Shown: one piece after another, positions 26,194 through 37,655 of the stretch
Numbering within the stretch: position 1 is the first letter of the stretch
Layout of the letters: every line of letters starts with the position of its first letter
Assembly: GCA_020809705.1 (NCBI GenBank)
Contig: CP085832.1
Span: 1,922,001-1,986,000 of the forward strand
Direction of reading: 5' to 3'
Source of the DNA: Calonectria ilicicola
Taxonomy: Eukaryota; Ascomycota; Sordariomycetes; Hypocreales; Nectriaceae
DNA length: 64,000 nucleotides
Notes under the pieces: generated by a model
Told to the model about the DNA's origin: nothing
What the model saw: only the letters and a program-made list of their open reading frames with translations
The model's database searches: none
Made by a program: the position numbers and the translations under genes

Positions 26194-27610
26194 GCTTTGC
26201 TTCTTGTTGCTCAGCGCGCACCCCGTTTCCTTGGTTGTGGCGCGGGTAAGAGGGTCGTCTCCTTCCGGTGTCCATTACATTCTACTACTTCCCGGGGAGG
26301 GGAAGGGGAAAAGAGGATGGGGGACGGGGAAGGGGGGTGGTCTGGCTGGTGGCCAATTCGCCCTGCTTTTTTTTCCTTCTTTGCCCTCTTGGCTTACAGC
26401 TCGCGTGTAACCAACATCCTACGCGGGCCTTTGGAGGGGGAGGGGGAGGGGAGGGGTGAGAGGATGGAAAATGGAGGGGGGGACTGAGGGACCCTTTTCG
26501 TGGCGGATGAGATACCCGGAAGGAGGAGACACAAGACTTGCTGGGAACGGGGATGAGGGAATGAGATGGGGGCAGCGGGTGCGAGATGAAACTGTGGTTG
26601 CCGAGTTCGCGGATAAGTTAAAGAAAAAATAAATAAAATAAAATAAAATATAATAAAAAAGAGAGAGAGACCAGAGAGGTAAGTGTCTGGGTCTGCTTGC
26701 TTTGTCGGCCCCCAAGTCAGAGATATGCCTCAGTCTGATGTTGCGACGAACATACATACATACATGCACACGTATGTACCATACACATGTACCTACATAC
26801 ACATGTACACACACACACGCACCCACACATACATACACATCCATACACACCGAAATGGAATCCTTCCTCCGCCCTCTTCCGTCAACAAAGTCTTACCCAT
26901 CCGCCCCTCCCCACTGCTGCATCCCATCGGCATGGCTCCCGCCCAGGCCCTCCCTCACCCCCTGTTACGCAAATCTCGATTGCCATACCTTAACACGGCA
27001 TTGAAGCATCTCGCCCGGTAAGCTCGATATCGGCACAAGGGGACATGTCCAAACTCGACTACGATAGAATATGACAGGTCGTCTAGGCCTTGACGTCCCT
27101 GCCGGGGAGCCTCACCCCCAAAACCCTCCCCTCACCAGCAACCGGGCTCCTGCTCCTCTGTCTCGGGATGGTCCTGCAGCCAGGCGACGTGCAGTCCATG
27201 GATCCGGCATCAAGGAAGAGGCGCTGACCATCAGGGACGGGACCAGGGCGAGCTGGATGCTCAGGTTGTTCCCTGATCCCAGCGTTACGTAAAATGACGG
27301 GACTTCCGCTGTAGCGAGAGATGCCGCATCAGCTGGTGAGACCTTTGCTGATGGATATACATACATACAGATAAACAGACACTGGCATGGGAACGAACCG
27401 AGTTTGGGATGGAGAGATTGCTATTCTTATTTTCGCAAATCACTGTGCCGGCCTCGACCACATCTTCTGTGTGCTTGTTTTCGTACTACCACTACCCAAC
27501 TCCGCCATCCTGATCTCTGCACATGCTGATTATTTTGTTGATTTTTTGTAAGATTTTTTGTTTTGCTAAAGCTGACCATCTCGGTGAGTCAACCAACACA
27601 CATCGCTCGC

Positions 27611-30600
27611 TTACCAGTATGCTGGTCTCAGACCCGCAAAGTTCGACAACGATGCGTGATCATCACTTTCCTTCTTGCGTTGCCCACTCAACTATCATTT
27701 TTGTTAGCATGCCTTCCATCTGGGATATGGATGTGAGAAACACAAACCTCTAATTGGACACCTTTGTGGACGTGTACAAGCCAGTCCACATAGCTCTGTG
27801 CCTCATTGTTTCGATCCTCCACCAACATTCTTGCAAAGTCAAACTCAGCTCCGTCAATACCTTGTCTAGCCAGCTGTAACGTCAATCCCTTGGATCCACG
27901 CATCGTGCGGAGGAACTCCAGAATGTTGCGGACCTGCGCGTTCAGATGAGTCTCCAGCATGGGGAGTGCTGATGTGTAGGCATCCAGGCTCTTGAGCGAA
28001 TCCTTGCCTTCACCAAATAGATCCGTAATGAGGTTAGGAGATGTCTGGGCGTGGAACCATACTAGGCACTGCTGTCCATTCTCCACCAAGTAGACACCGC
28101 CAGCTTCAACATTGGCAAACGATGTTCGAATAGCGGGTGGCATCTTGAGGTGGCCCGTCTCAGGATCAGCAAAGCCATCCTCGGGCTGAAGATTATGGAT
28201 AGGAATCATGCGGGGGTACAAGTAGAGACCTAGTTCCAGGGCTCCCATAGAACGAATCATGCGCATCTCATAAACCCTTCGATCAGAATTCTCGATGCCG
28301 CCCTTGAACGCACGGCACTTGACAAGACCAAGAAGATACATGCAAAACTCCTTAAGTCTCTCGGGCATCACCAGTTGTCCAGGGGGGTACTGCTGAGCTG
28401 TGTGCTTTCTGTGACATGCCAAAATGTCAATGGCCTTTTCACTGAACCAGTTGCGAATGTCCTTAAGGTTGCTGGAAGTTGTCGCGAGTTTCGTGCTTGC
28501 TTCCTTGGCCAACATGCCAATCACGGCGTCTTGGTCAACAAACTTGAGGCACTCACGGATGCCCTGCTCACGGTTGTTCGATTCCTTGGAAGTCTCGGTG
28601 ACACTAGCAATGATGTTGGAGCACCTGACACGGCGTTGACCAGAAGCGGTGGTGTAGAGAAGTGCGGATTGGAAGTGTGCGTCAAGTTTTGCGTCAAGCT
28701 TGCCATCATAGGAGATGGACACGCCCAACGCCTTGTCGGCATCGATAACACCAATCTCGAGATCCGCGCCAAAGGTGTGCTGGATAAAGTTGCCGTGATA
28801 GGCAGAGACTTGAAGACCATTGGACGAGCGCACCTTCATCAAAGCTTGGAACCCAGTCTCTCGAGTCACAGCGTGTGAAATTTCAAGTGATAGTCTACGG
28901 CCATCTCGAGGGGCGATGAAGTTGGGATAGTAGAAAGTCTCTCCTCCAGTGCTGGCAGAGACATGCCCTGTTAGAGTTTAGTTAGCTGAACTTCGATTTA
29001 CGGTTGGATTTTTGGGACGTACCAATTGTGGCGATATCTAAATAGCCGCCTGATGGAGCAGCGAGGAAGAAGTCGGCACCAATACCAGAGTTGGCCATCT
29101 TCTCAGCAACCTTTTTCCAAGCTGGATGCTCAGTAGTGTAGAGCTTCTTGTCAATTTCACCACCTGGGTGATTGCCGTCGTCGCGCATGAACAATCGGCC
29201 AGGGCCCCAGGTTGGCAGAGCGGAGCATGAAGCAACTACCTTACCACCGGTCGACTCCAGGGCAGACAATGCCGAGTTTAGTGCAGCAAGCAGAGCCGGT
29301 TCGGGGTTCTTAATTTGAGAAAACATCTCAGGCAGTCGCGTCAAAAGGGATGAAATGACATCCTTAGACTCATAAGGGTCAACAAAGAGGCCTTCGCTGA
29401 GTGGTACGAAGGGGTCCTCCAAGTCAGGCATGATCATCATTTGAGCTTGATCAAGAGCGGGCTGTCTCTAGTTAGCAAAGAACTGTTTTTGGCATTTGGG
29501 AGGAACGTACGTTGACATTGTAAAAGTGAATGTCCTTGTCGTAAGTGACAAAGCCAACCTTGGCACCTTCTGGAATCCTTCTCTTCAATTCACCGCTCTC
29601 ATCCCTTTCAGCATCCTCGCCTCCATACAGGGCGACAAGGATACCCTCGCAGAATGCCTCGACGAAGCCCTTGTTATAAGACTCCTGAGTGACATCGATA
29701 AGGAACAACCACCGCAGTCCGACTGGTTCTCTAGTGTAATACTCCTTTGGCACGACAAACTCTACTGTTCCTCGGTGAAGTTCTGGTCGTGAATCCCGGT
29801 CTACTCGAACACCCTGAGGGCTGGTGGCGCAAAAGTACTCCGCGGGGGTGTCGTTGGGATATGAGCAGAGATTGCAAACAAATTTATTACCCCCAGATCG
29901 GAACATCATGAAAGGATTCATGTAAGCACGGCATCGCTTGCATCGTGGGGGGCCGACCTCTCCAAAGTCAAGGACTGGAATTTCTGCCTCGCCAGGTTGT
30001 AAAGGTGCCAGCGGCTGTAAGAGCATTCCCAAGGAAAGACCTGTTGCATTGAGAGCTTCCTGGGTGGAGGGAATGTTGTTTAACGTGAGTCGTGCGTATT
30101 TAGGAGAAGCATTGCCTTGGTCAAAGGCAACGAATGAAACAGTTGCGGGTGGAGGAACGTGCTTTTCAAAGGTGGGATAGACATTCTTCAAGTAGTGCTG
30201 CTGAACAACATCTCGGGATGCCGGAACGCTGGGTAGGTCCTCAGGAGAGGCAGTACTTCCGCCAGACGAAACGTTTGCCGCAACACTGGTTACACCTTGG
30301 TCGACAGAAGAAATACCAGCCGGAGCACCGTAGGCAGGTTGGATAGGGTTGAGAATTTGAGGTTGAGGGGCGCCAAAGCCGGGGGCGCCAGCGCCGGCTG
30401 TGTTGTCGAGAAACTGGGTCGCAGGAGTTCCTGGAGCGGGCATGCCGTTAAAAGCCTGCGAAGAGCCGGTAGGCTCGACGTTGTGATAAGCATGGCGGTC
30501 CTTCTTCTTCCTTCTCACGGTGGATTGTCCATCTCCCAAATTCATTCCACCCAATTGCGCGGCCAGCGTATTATCGGCGGATGGAAGAGGAGGGGCTTGG

Positions 30601-30854
30601 CCCGGCTGAAATCCCTGAGGTTGAGGAGGTGCGTATCCATACCCCGGGCCTGGAGCAGGCGATCCCGTCATGGGGGGAGGTTGTTGACCACCATGATACT
30701 GGGGGCCGCCATAGCCCGGAGCTTGCTGCTGATAGGGATTGGGCGCCACTGGAGCTTGAAACTGCTGAGGCGCAGGCTGAGAGGTTCGGTTCGGGTCGTT
30801 GGGATCGAGGACCTCGCCGTGGCCGAGGGCGTGGAATTGGGTATAGTCGGCCAT
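27611..30854 (-). CDS. sec24: COPII coat cargo-binding subunit Sec24
   Basis: Sec24 pairs with Sec23 in the inner COPII coat and selects cargo at ER exit sites. Model: complement of 27611-27691, 27748-28967, 29023-29461 and 29511-30854; all junctions keep frame, giving 1027 aa, normal for the family. Residues 1-200 are a Pro/Gln/Gly-rich disordered region with a basic RRKKKDRHAYH patch. The zinc finger has C305, C308, C327 and C330 (PPRCKRCRAYMNPF and FVCNLC). The trunk begins at about 357 (LRWLFLIDVTQ), followed by the beta-sandwich, helical and gelsolin-like domains (VYLVENGQQCLVWFH). The last 27 codons are in a separate exon beginning LSGQRKKE after a GTTTGT donor. Without that splice the protein would run into an unrelated tail, and branch-like CTAAC lies in the intron. 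Confidence 0.96.
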
Positions 30855-33036
30855 GGTGAGGATGTGAGGATCGAGTGTGGCTAGCGACTATGGGCCGAGC
30901 ATGCGCTGTGTTAAGAACGTGGGGCAGGTGTGCGGTTGCGATGGCGGCAGGTTGGTGGCGAGATGATTAGGAAAGGCACGCTGAAAGACAAAAATTGACA
31001 GCAGGCTCATACACAAGGAAAGGCGGACATGATCTCGTGTTCGCGTTGTCGTTCGTGAAGTCAAACGGCGCAGAACCAGTTCATGGCCGAGTTTGAGCCA
31101 AAGTACCTAGAATTACTTGAATCGGTACGTGGTACCTTCCGCCTCCTGCCTCGCTGGCCTTTTCGAAGTGTTCCTTCCACCGTATGCTAAATCGATCGTG
31201 CCCGTTCCGCCCTCCGCCTTACCATGATTGGAAAAGCTTGGCGTGCTGTTATAATGATAGCACTGTGGCTTTGGACTGTGTTCTATCGATCGGGTCATGT
31301 GACTTTTCACATGCTTCCCATGGACTGACATGCATTGCCATACGCCAAGAACTTGAAACTGAGGTACAATGAGGAACGAAAAGCGATGCATATTTCTGGA
31401 TTATTTTTAATGTGTTTTAATGGAAAGATCTCACGTACAGAGACTATTTAGAATTGTCAAGGACTGAGATTGGCCGTGTAAATGACAGCTCAGCGGCTCA
31501 TGAGTTCTCGCCGGTAGCAGGCACTCACACACAACCTAACCAAGTCCTAATTACATTGACTTATTAGAGTAAAATTTGGAGTTACTGTAGACTGACTTGA
31601 TACCTCATATCTATGATGCAGCGAACCCCATGTTGATGCAAGTCTCATAAAACCCGACGCTTCCACATTGGAAGATGCTTCATGAACATTTGATCTCTTG
31701 GCAGACTTTTAATGATCTCAGTGTCGTTTCTATTAGTCCAAATGACCCTGCCAAATTCGCCAATATGCTCTTTTTGGATTGCAGTCATCCCTATCGAGTG
31801 CACTGGGGGTACATGAACCCATAGGGACACCCCAACTGTGAACGAAGGAACATTGCGCTGCCAAGAAAAGACCATGATGGAGCTGCCATGTACAGAACAA
31901 TCCATACTTTCCATACACATCACTAGAGTGTATCAGGGAGGTGCTGCAGCAAACCGTTTGCGCTCGTGAACAGGCTGCAAGGGGCTTGGTGCCCAATCAC
32001 TTATCTCGAGCAATCATAAAGGCGAACGTACGTAGTTGACAACGAAGAGGCCCACAAAGCCTCAAACAGCTCCTTGCAACATGGAAAACTGCCTGTGAGT
32101 GATTCCTATTCCTCGTGTGGTGGGCGTTGGTCTTGAGCTAATGCGTGGATTATTTGTCTGACTGACCGCCTCAAGCCAGCAAGGCGCGATCCGCGTCAAT
32201 GCACTAAATATCCGGCCACGCAAGAAGAGTGACGCCTTTTGACCCATAAAGTGCCTAAATGACGAAAGGGATGCTCACTTGAGCAGACATAGTGACTTGT
32301 GAATTGATTTGCGGGAGGTGATCTTTGGGCGGGGAAGTGGCCAACTCTGGTCCCATGACGCCGTCCGACTCGTGTAAGTCGTGACATGAGATTGCGACGC
32401 TCCCTGGCTTTGATATGGAGCGTTTTGGGCAATTTAAAAACAAAAATTGATAGCAGAGGCGCATGGGAGCATCTCAAAGACAATTCACAGATCAATTTAC
32501 GTGCATGGCGTGGAGGTTGGCGGGTGATTGCTCGGGGTGCGGGATGGTGCGGATAGCTTCAGATGCGACGCACGGCGTCGCGATGGCCGGGCGGAGTGAC
32601 TTCGGACTCGCAGGCCGATTTCTCGGCTGAGACAAGTCGCAGCAACACCAAAACATGTTCACAGACTATCATGAGACTCGCCGACGCAATTAAAAACAGC
32701 GCGAAAAGGCGCGAAGAGCGCTTCGTGTCGCAATTTGGAATGCGACAATGGGCAGTGGTGGTTTCGACGTGGCATTCAGACGGCTGCACGTCAAACATAG
32801 CTTGTCGGCAGAGGCCAACAACTCAACCAAACCCGGCACGGACAACTAGTGCAAACCCTTGGGGCAAGTTCGCAAGGGGACGCAAAAAATGACTCACGAA
32901 AATTCTAATGGAGGGTGAGTCGAGAAGCGCGAGAATCGAGGGAAACGGATGCTCGGGGGGTCGTCGTCGTCGCCCATTCTGCCAGTCCAAGATCACACAG
33001 ACTGGTACACCTCACCCGAGGTGATGTCGGAGCCGG

Positions 33037-33052
33037 CCAATCAGAAAATTGG
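33037..33052. promoter_or_regulatory. Inverted CCAAT pair upstream of histone H1
   Basis: CCAAT at 33037-33041 faces ATTGG at 33048-33052, about 620 nt above the H1 ATG. The fungal CCAAT-binding (Hap) complex recognises this pentamer and many histone genes use it. The role here is inferred. Confidence 0.35.
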
Positions 33053-33488
33053 TCACGCCGCAGGTATTATTTTGGCATTTTTCGCGCCCCATTTTACCTA
33101 GACCCATATCGCGCCTGGGTGTGCTTGGCATCGCGGCGGGCCTGTTGTGGCTGAAGCTGATTAGTGGGGGTGCCAGAGCTAGTCGCAGCGGGCGCGTGTG
33201 ATGTTGTGCTCGCCGCGCAGCGAGTTATGCAGAGCCTGATGCCCTGAGACAGCCAACAGGAGCATAACCCGGGCGGGGCTAAACCCCTCTGGGCCTGTGC
33301 TCGCTGATGTGCACGCCGGCACAGGGATGCATGGGCCTTCTGGTGTGGCGCTTGCTCTGCCCCTCAGGTGGCACCCCGTGGCAGGTGAGGGAGGGCCAGA
33401 AAAGAAGCACTTGAGCACGGAGCACAGTTTGCAGAGCCGGCCCAGCCCAAGAGCGAGAGCTACTGATTGCGGTCCTGCCCCCGCCCGA

Positions 33489-33496
33489 TATATAAA
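33489..33496 (+). promoter_or_regulatory. TATA box of histone H1
   Basis: TATATAAA lies about 176 nt above the H1 ATG, preceded by a G+C-rich stretch. This spacing leaves a leader of roughly 140 nt. Confidence 0.6.
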
Positions 33497-33671
33497 CATG
33501 CCCCATCCCCTCTACGCGCCCGACGAAGTCGCGCTGTTCTGTCTCGTCAGTCATTTGATTCACAGTTTTCCCAATTCTTCAGGAGTCTCATCTTCGTTGC
33601 CTTCAGCTCGACCATTCTGCATCTAGTCAGATCATCTACATCTCCCCAATCCACCCACTTACACCGTCGAA

Positions 33672-34695
33672 ATGGCTCCCACCACCGCTTCCAAGCCCGC
33701 TTCCAAGAAGTCTGGCCATGCCAGCTACCAGGTGAGCCCATTCTCAATCGCGATGCGTTTTTTCTTGCTTCAGGTCGCTAACTCTTCATTTTCAGGACAT
33801 GATCACTGATGCCATTGTCAACGTATGTTTCTATCGTCTTTTTATCTTCTCCACCATGTCGGCGCGTCTGCTGCCGTCGCGTACCACCCACGGTCGCGGA
33901 TTGAGGTCATCGCCATGAGCACCCGCCCGACCGCGCACATTGGCGCATCCTTTTCTTCCTTCATTTCAATGGCCATTTTTACTGACATGCTTTTGCCTCA
34001 ATAGCTCAAGGATCGCAACGGTTCCAGGTAAGATTTCCTTCCCAGCCGACGACGCGACACCTTGTCGCCGCCGCCCGGTGCATCTCACCACACCCTCGGT
34101 CGCTAACTTCCCTCACAGCCGTCAGTCCCTTAAGAAGTATGTTAAGGCCAACAACACTCTCAACGTCACGGACAACATGTTCGACTCGCTCTTCAACAAG
34201 GCTCTGAAGGCGGGTGTTGAGAAGGGCATCTTCGAGCAGCCCAAGGGTCCCTCTGGTGGCACCAAGCTCGCCAAGAAGAAGCCCGAGCCCAAGAAGGAGA
34301 AGAAGCCTGCTGCTCCCAAGAAGGAGGCCGCTCCTAAGGAGAAGAAGGCTGCTCCCAAGAAGGCTGCTGCTGAGAAGAAGGCCCCTGCTAAGAAGGCTGC
34401 CCCCGAGAAGAAGGCCGCTCCCAAGAAGGCTGCTGCCGCTAAGCCCGCTGCTGCTGAGAAGAAGGCCCCCGCAAAGAAGGCTGCTGCTCCCAAGAAGGTG
34501 AGACAACACTGGCTTTCTATCTAGAGATACGACTTGTGCTGACATTTTTTTCACTAGGCTGACAAGCCTGAGACTGCTCTTACCAAGACCAAGGGTGGCC
34601 GCGTGTCCAAGGCCGCTGCCAAGCCCGCGCCCGCTAAGAAGGCCGCCCCCAAGAAGGCTGCTGCTCCCAAGAAGGCCGCTGCGGCCAAGGCATGA
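33672..34695 (+). CDS. hH1: Linker histone H1
   Basis: Linker histone binding nucleosomal DNA at the dyad. Exons 33672-33731, 33796-33822, 34005-34027, 34119-34497 and 34558-34695 join in frame to 208 aa. The short Ala/Ser/Lys N-terminus (MAPTTASKPASKKSG) leads into a globular winged-helix domain (about 18-85: SYQDMITDAIVNLKDRNGSS, then RQSLKKYVKANN and FNKALKAGVEKGIFEQPKG). The C-terminal half is the typical Lys/Ala/Pro tail with repeated KKAAPKK and KKAPAKK units, ending KKAAAAKA. The second and third exons are very small (27 and 23 nt). Four introns in a linker histone contrasts with intronless core histones of animals but is normal in fungi. Confidence 0.95.
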
Positions 34696-37655
34696 AGCAA
34701 TTTGTCTTTGGGCGTGGACCCTTCTTAATGACGATAACGGCGTTATGGGATTTGTTCATGGGCAGGACAAGGAGAGCTCGGTTAACTGGATTTTGCTGTT
34801 TTGAACGGGAGCGTGGAATGTTTGCTGTTTTGATTGCGCGCACGCATAGGGATATATGGCGGCGCCTTTATCTGTACGCTTTTTTCTTCCAACCTTGGGG
34901 TCTCTTGAGACGGAAAATGGGGACGCGCCAGAGGTGAAGGGCAGTGCTCTCGACATAATGTCCTCTGTATTATATAAGGCATGATGGTTCTTACATGGCG
35001 TGTCGGGTAGGAGAGCAATCCGAGGCCCTTTTGGGCGACAGGCGCGCTTTTTCCTTTATGCTCGGTCGATTTTGCGCGTGCCGTGCAGATGTGTGTGCGG
35101 GTTGAGGGTTTGACGTGGATGGCGGCTTTCTACATATACCACTGTCTTTTTGTGCGATCTCATTTTTCAATGAAAACGTTTTAAAAGATGTTCGATTTTT
35201 TTTATCTCTACTCATATTTTCCATCTCATCTCCTGAATCTGATTGCCTTGAATGTGTGCGCGCCTGACCAACGCGCATCCTTAGGGTTTGTTTACACGAG
35301 TTGGCGACGAAGCGTGTCTCGACCTTGGTCAGGGGTTCACGTGGGTCCCAACTCGGTGTCTACCTTGAGGTCTAACCCTGGTGCCAAGTCAAGTAGAAGG
35401 ATGATTGAGGCGCATGCTGGAGTTTTGGGAAATGACAGCCTCATGCCATATTCTGTGAAAAGTTGCGAGGGAATGGGTGCTGGGTACCAGCTCCGTGATA
35501 CGCGCCCAATGTGTCTTGTATTTTTGCTCTTTGGGCGCCTTTAGCCACTTGGGGCGTGTAAGTGGATTTGGCTTCGTGTTAAGTCATGTAGGCGAAGGCA
35601 GATTGCAGGGAACGACGCAGGAACGGGAGGACTAGACGAGTGGGATAGTAGGTCTAGGAATCCCGTGATTGATTTGGCTACGGTTTGGCTGCGTGTCACT
35701 GGCTGTTGGGCGCATGAGTCTGGGTTGGTTGGTTGAGTTGGGAGTGGCCTCGTGCCCTGTAAGTCGACAATAGGTTCCGGGGTGGGTCCTAGTCCCTTTG
35801 AAAACTGAGAGCTCTTTGTCGCCCATTAAAGTCGAGTATGCCCGACGGCTAGACTAGAAGCACCCGGGGTGTGGGGCGAGGGAGCAACCGCAACACGTCG
35901 GACCACATGAGGTGCCACCCTAGAGAGGACAAGGGAGGATGAAGTGAGATGGCTCTCACTCGCGTTGTCGCAGAGGAGAGATCTTTTTTTTTTATTTACT
36001 ACGACGATGCAAGGAGTTGTATATCAATCCCGGAACAAGCCTATTTCCTCAGATTGAAATCCCACTTTTTCCATTACCGACGACAAGGAGTGACGACGTT
36101 GCTACGTAAGGGTATCGCTGTCCGGATACGAACGATGACTGTGCGATAGAGCGGGGTCGCCAATGGTTGGCGTGTTGCGGTGGCAGTGGTGATGATGGAG
36201 GGTGGGAGCGGTGGTGGTGAGATTTGATGGGAATGCTCTCTCATCACAGGACGGAAACTAACTCACGTGCTCATTCTTCACGTCGAAGCTCCCGGGGAGT
36301 TCCTCATTCGCCGCACGCAAAGCATGCGGGTTGGGTTGGGTTGCCAGGAACTTTGGTGCAACGTCTGTTGAGGGGAGGGGGGATGCACGCAGACGTGCGT
36401 GCCTGTCTTGCTAACCTACAGTATAATGTACAGATAGGTAGGTACGTAAGTCGTCGGTACACAGTAGGGTAGGTAGGTGTACATGCAAATGAATGTATGG
36501 GTCTGTTTGTGTAGGGCCTGGGTAAGTTAGGGCCTGGGTAGAGACTGGGCACAAAAAGCTACGTGGACGGGCAGCGACTAAGCGACTAACACCAACACTG
36601 GACTGGCTTGTGACAATGAAGGTAAAAGGTTGGTTACGCATCCGCCACGGGCGCCGCAAGTTGAGGCGGGAGAAACGTGGAGGGGGATGGGCGAGTGTGT
36701 TAGTCTGTAGGTGGGGGGGAGATACGTACCGCGCCTCGTAGGGGAACAACGTCAGCGCCCCTCCCCAGCACAAGCTTCTCTTCACACATCTGGCGCCTAC
36801 GGCCACTGCCACTGGCTACTGGCTGCTGGGCTCTGAGCTCTGAGCTCTGGCCCGTGCGCCGTGATCAATCATGCTTGAGACCTCGTTGCAGTGTAGGCCA
36901 TGTCGTGTCGGTGTGATGAGTGTTGGGAGAGTGGCTCGACAATTGGAGAACCAGAGCTCCGTGGTTGGTGAGCCGCGGGCTCTCTCTGTCTGGCCTGAGA
37001 CGATGGCATCGCGGTGCGCAGCATTGCAGCAACAGAGAGTAACCCATCTCCCATCTCCCATCCCCCATCCACAGGCATATCCCCCGTCCTCCGCTTCCCG
37101 TGCGGCCCCAGTCTGACAACGACCGATACTTCCGGGAGCTGACACCTGAGTGGTGCCTGAGCCCCAAGCTTGTGCCTCATTTCGTGCCTGTACCTTAATA
37201 ACTTGTTGGTCTGCGAGTCCCCCAGCTCGCGGCCCCGTTTCGTTTCCCTGTCTCTGTCTCCTGTCGTCAGCGCATTCTTGGTTTCGCAGCAGCCTGGACA
37301 CCAGCTGAGTCTTGTCTCATTTCTTCCCACTTCAGCAAAGACCGGCCCAGCACGCGTAGTCGCAAGGATCGCCCGCCCTTCTCCTCGAATTAGCATCACT
37401 TTGTATTCGCATTCCGCCTGCGCCGCCCCCCGCCGCGACCCCCGGTTGACGAAGCCTCCGAAAACCCCGACTCCCGTCTCTTCAACCTCTTCCCACCGGC
37501 CCTACCGAAGATGGCGGCCTGTTTCTATTCGCATGCGACTTGACCAACGCTGCGTCCAGAGTCACCCGATCGCGTTTCCCATTGCCTGTTGCACAAGTTC
37601 ACGACTAGCTCCCAACACCATCAGCTGTGTAAAAAGGCGACATTAGCGCCGCATC
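34696..37655. other. Intergenic region and leader of the NPF/polyproline gene
   Basis: The first several hundred bases are the likely H1 3' untranslated region. From about 37.2 kb the plus strand is pyrimidine-rich, as expected for the leader of the gene at 37656; a 158-codon frame at 37170-37646 inside it has no protein-like features and I treat it as chance. No other gene seen. Confidence 0.5.

Larger units (their letters stand above)
23588..27610. other. Convergent intergenic region, simple-sequence rich
   Basis: Lies between the ends of the PARG-like and sec24 genes. No gene seen. It carries many T and CT runs on the plus strand, a CA-rich patch (about 24815-24850), a GGGA array (25209-25247), a 25-nt T run (26169-26193) and a CATA-rich patch (26750-26850). 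The length is unusual for two 3' ends facing each other. Confidence 0.5.
30855..33671. other. Divergent promoter region between sec24 and histone H1
   Basis: No gene seen in 2.8 kb. It presumably carries the sec24 promoter on the left and the H1 promoter on the right, the latter marked by an inverted CCAAT pair and a TATA box. Frames here are short and without domain signal. Confidence 0.55.

Noticed and set aside
30297..30884. 195-codon plus-strand frame
   Set aside because: Shadow of the Pro/Gln-rich N-terminus of Sec24 on the other strand.
34006..34554. 182-codon Leu/Ser-rich minus-strand frame that looks like a membrane protein
   Set aside because: It is the complement of the Lys/Ala repeats of histone H1 (AAG/GCT read backwards give Leu/Ser).
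37170..37646. 158-codon frame directly above the NPF/polyproline gene
   Set aside because: Low-complexity Ser/Pro/Arg composition expected of a C/T-rich leader; no domain.
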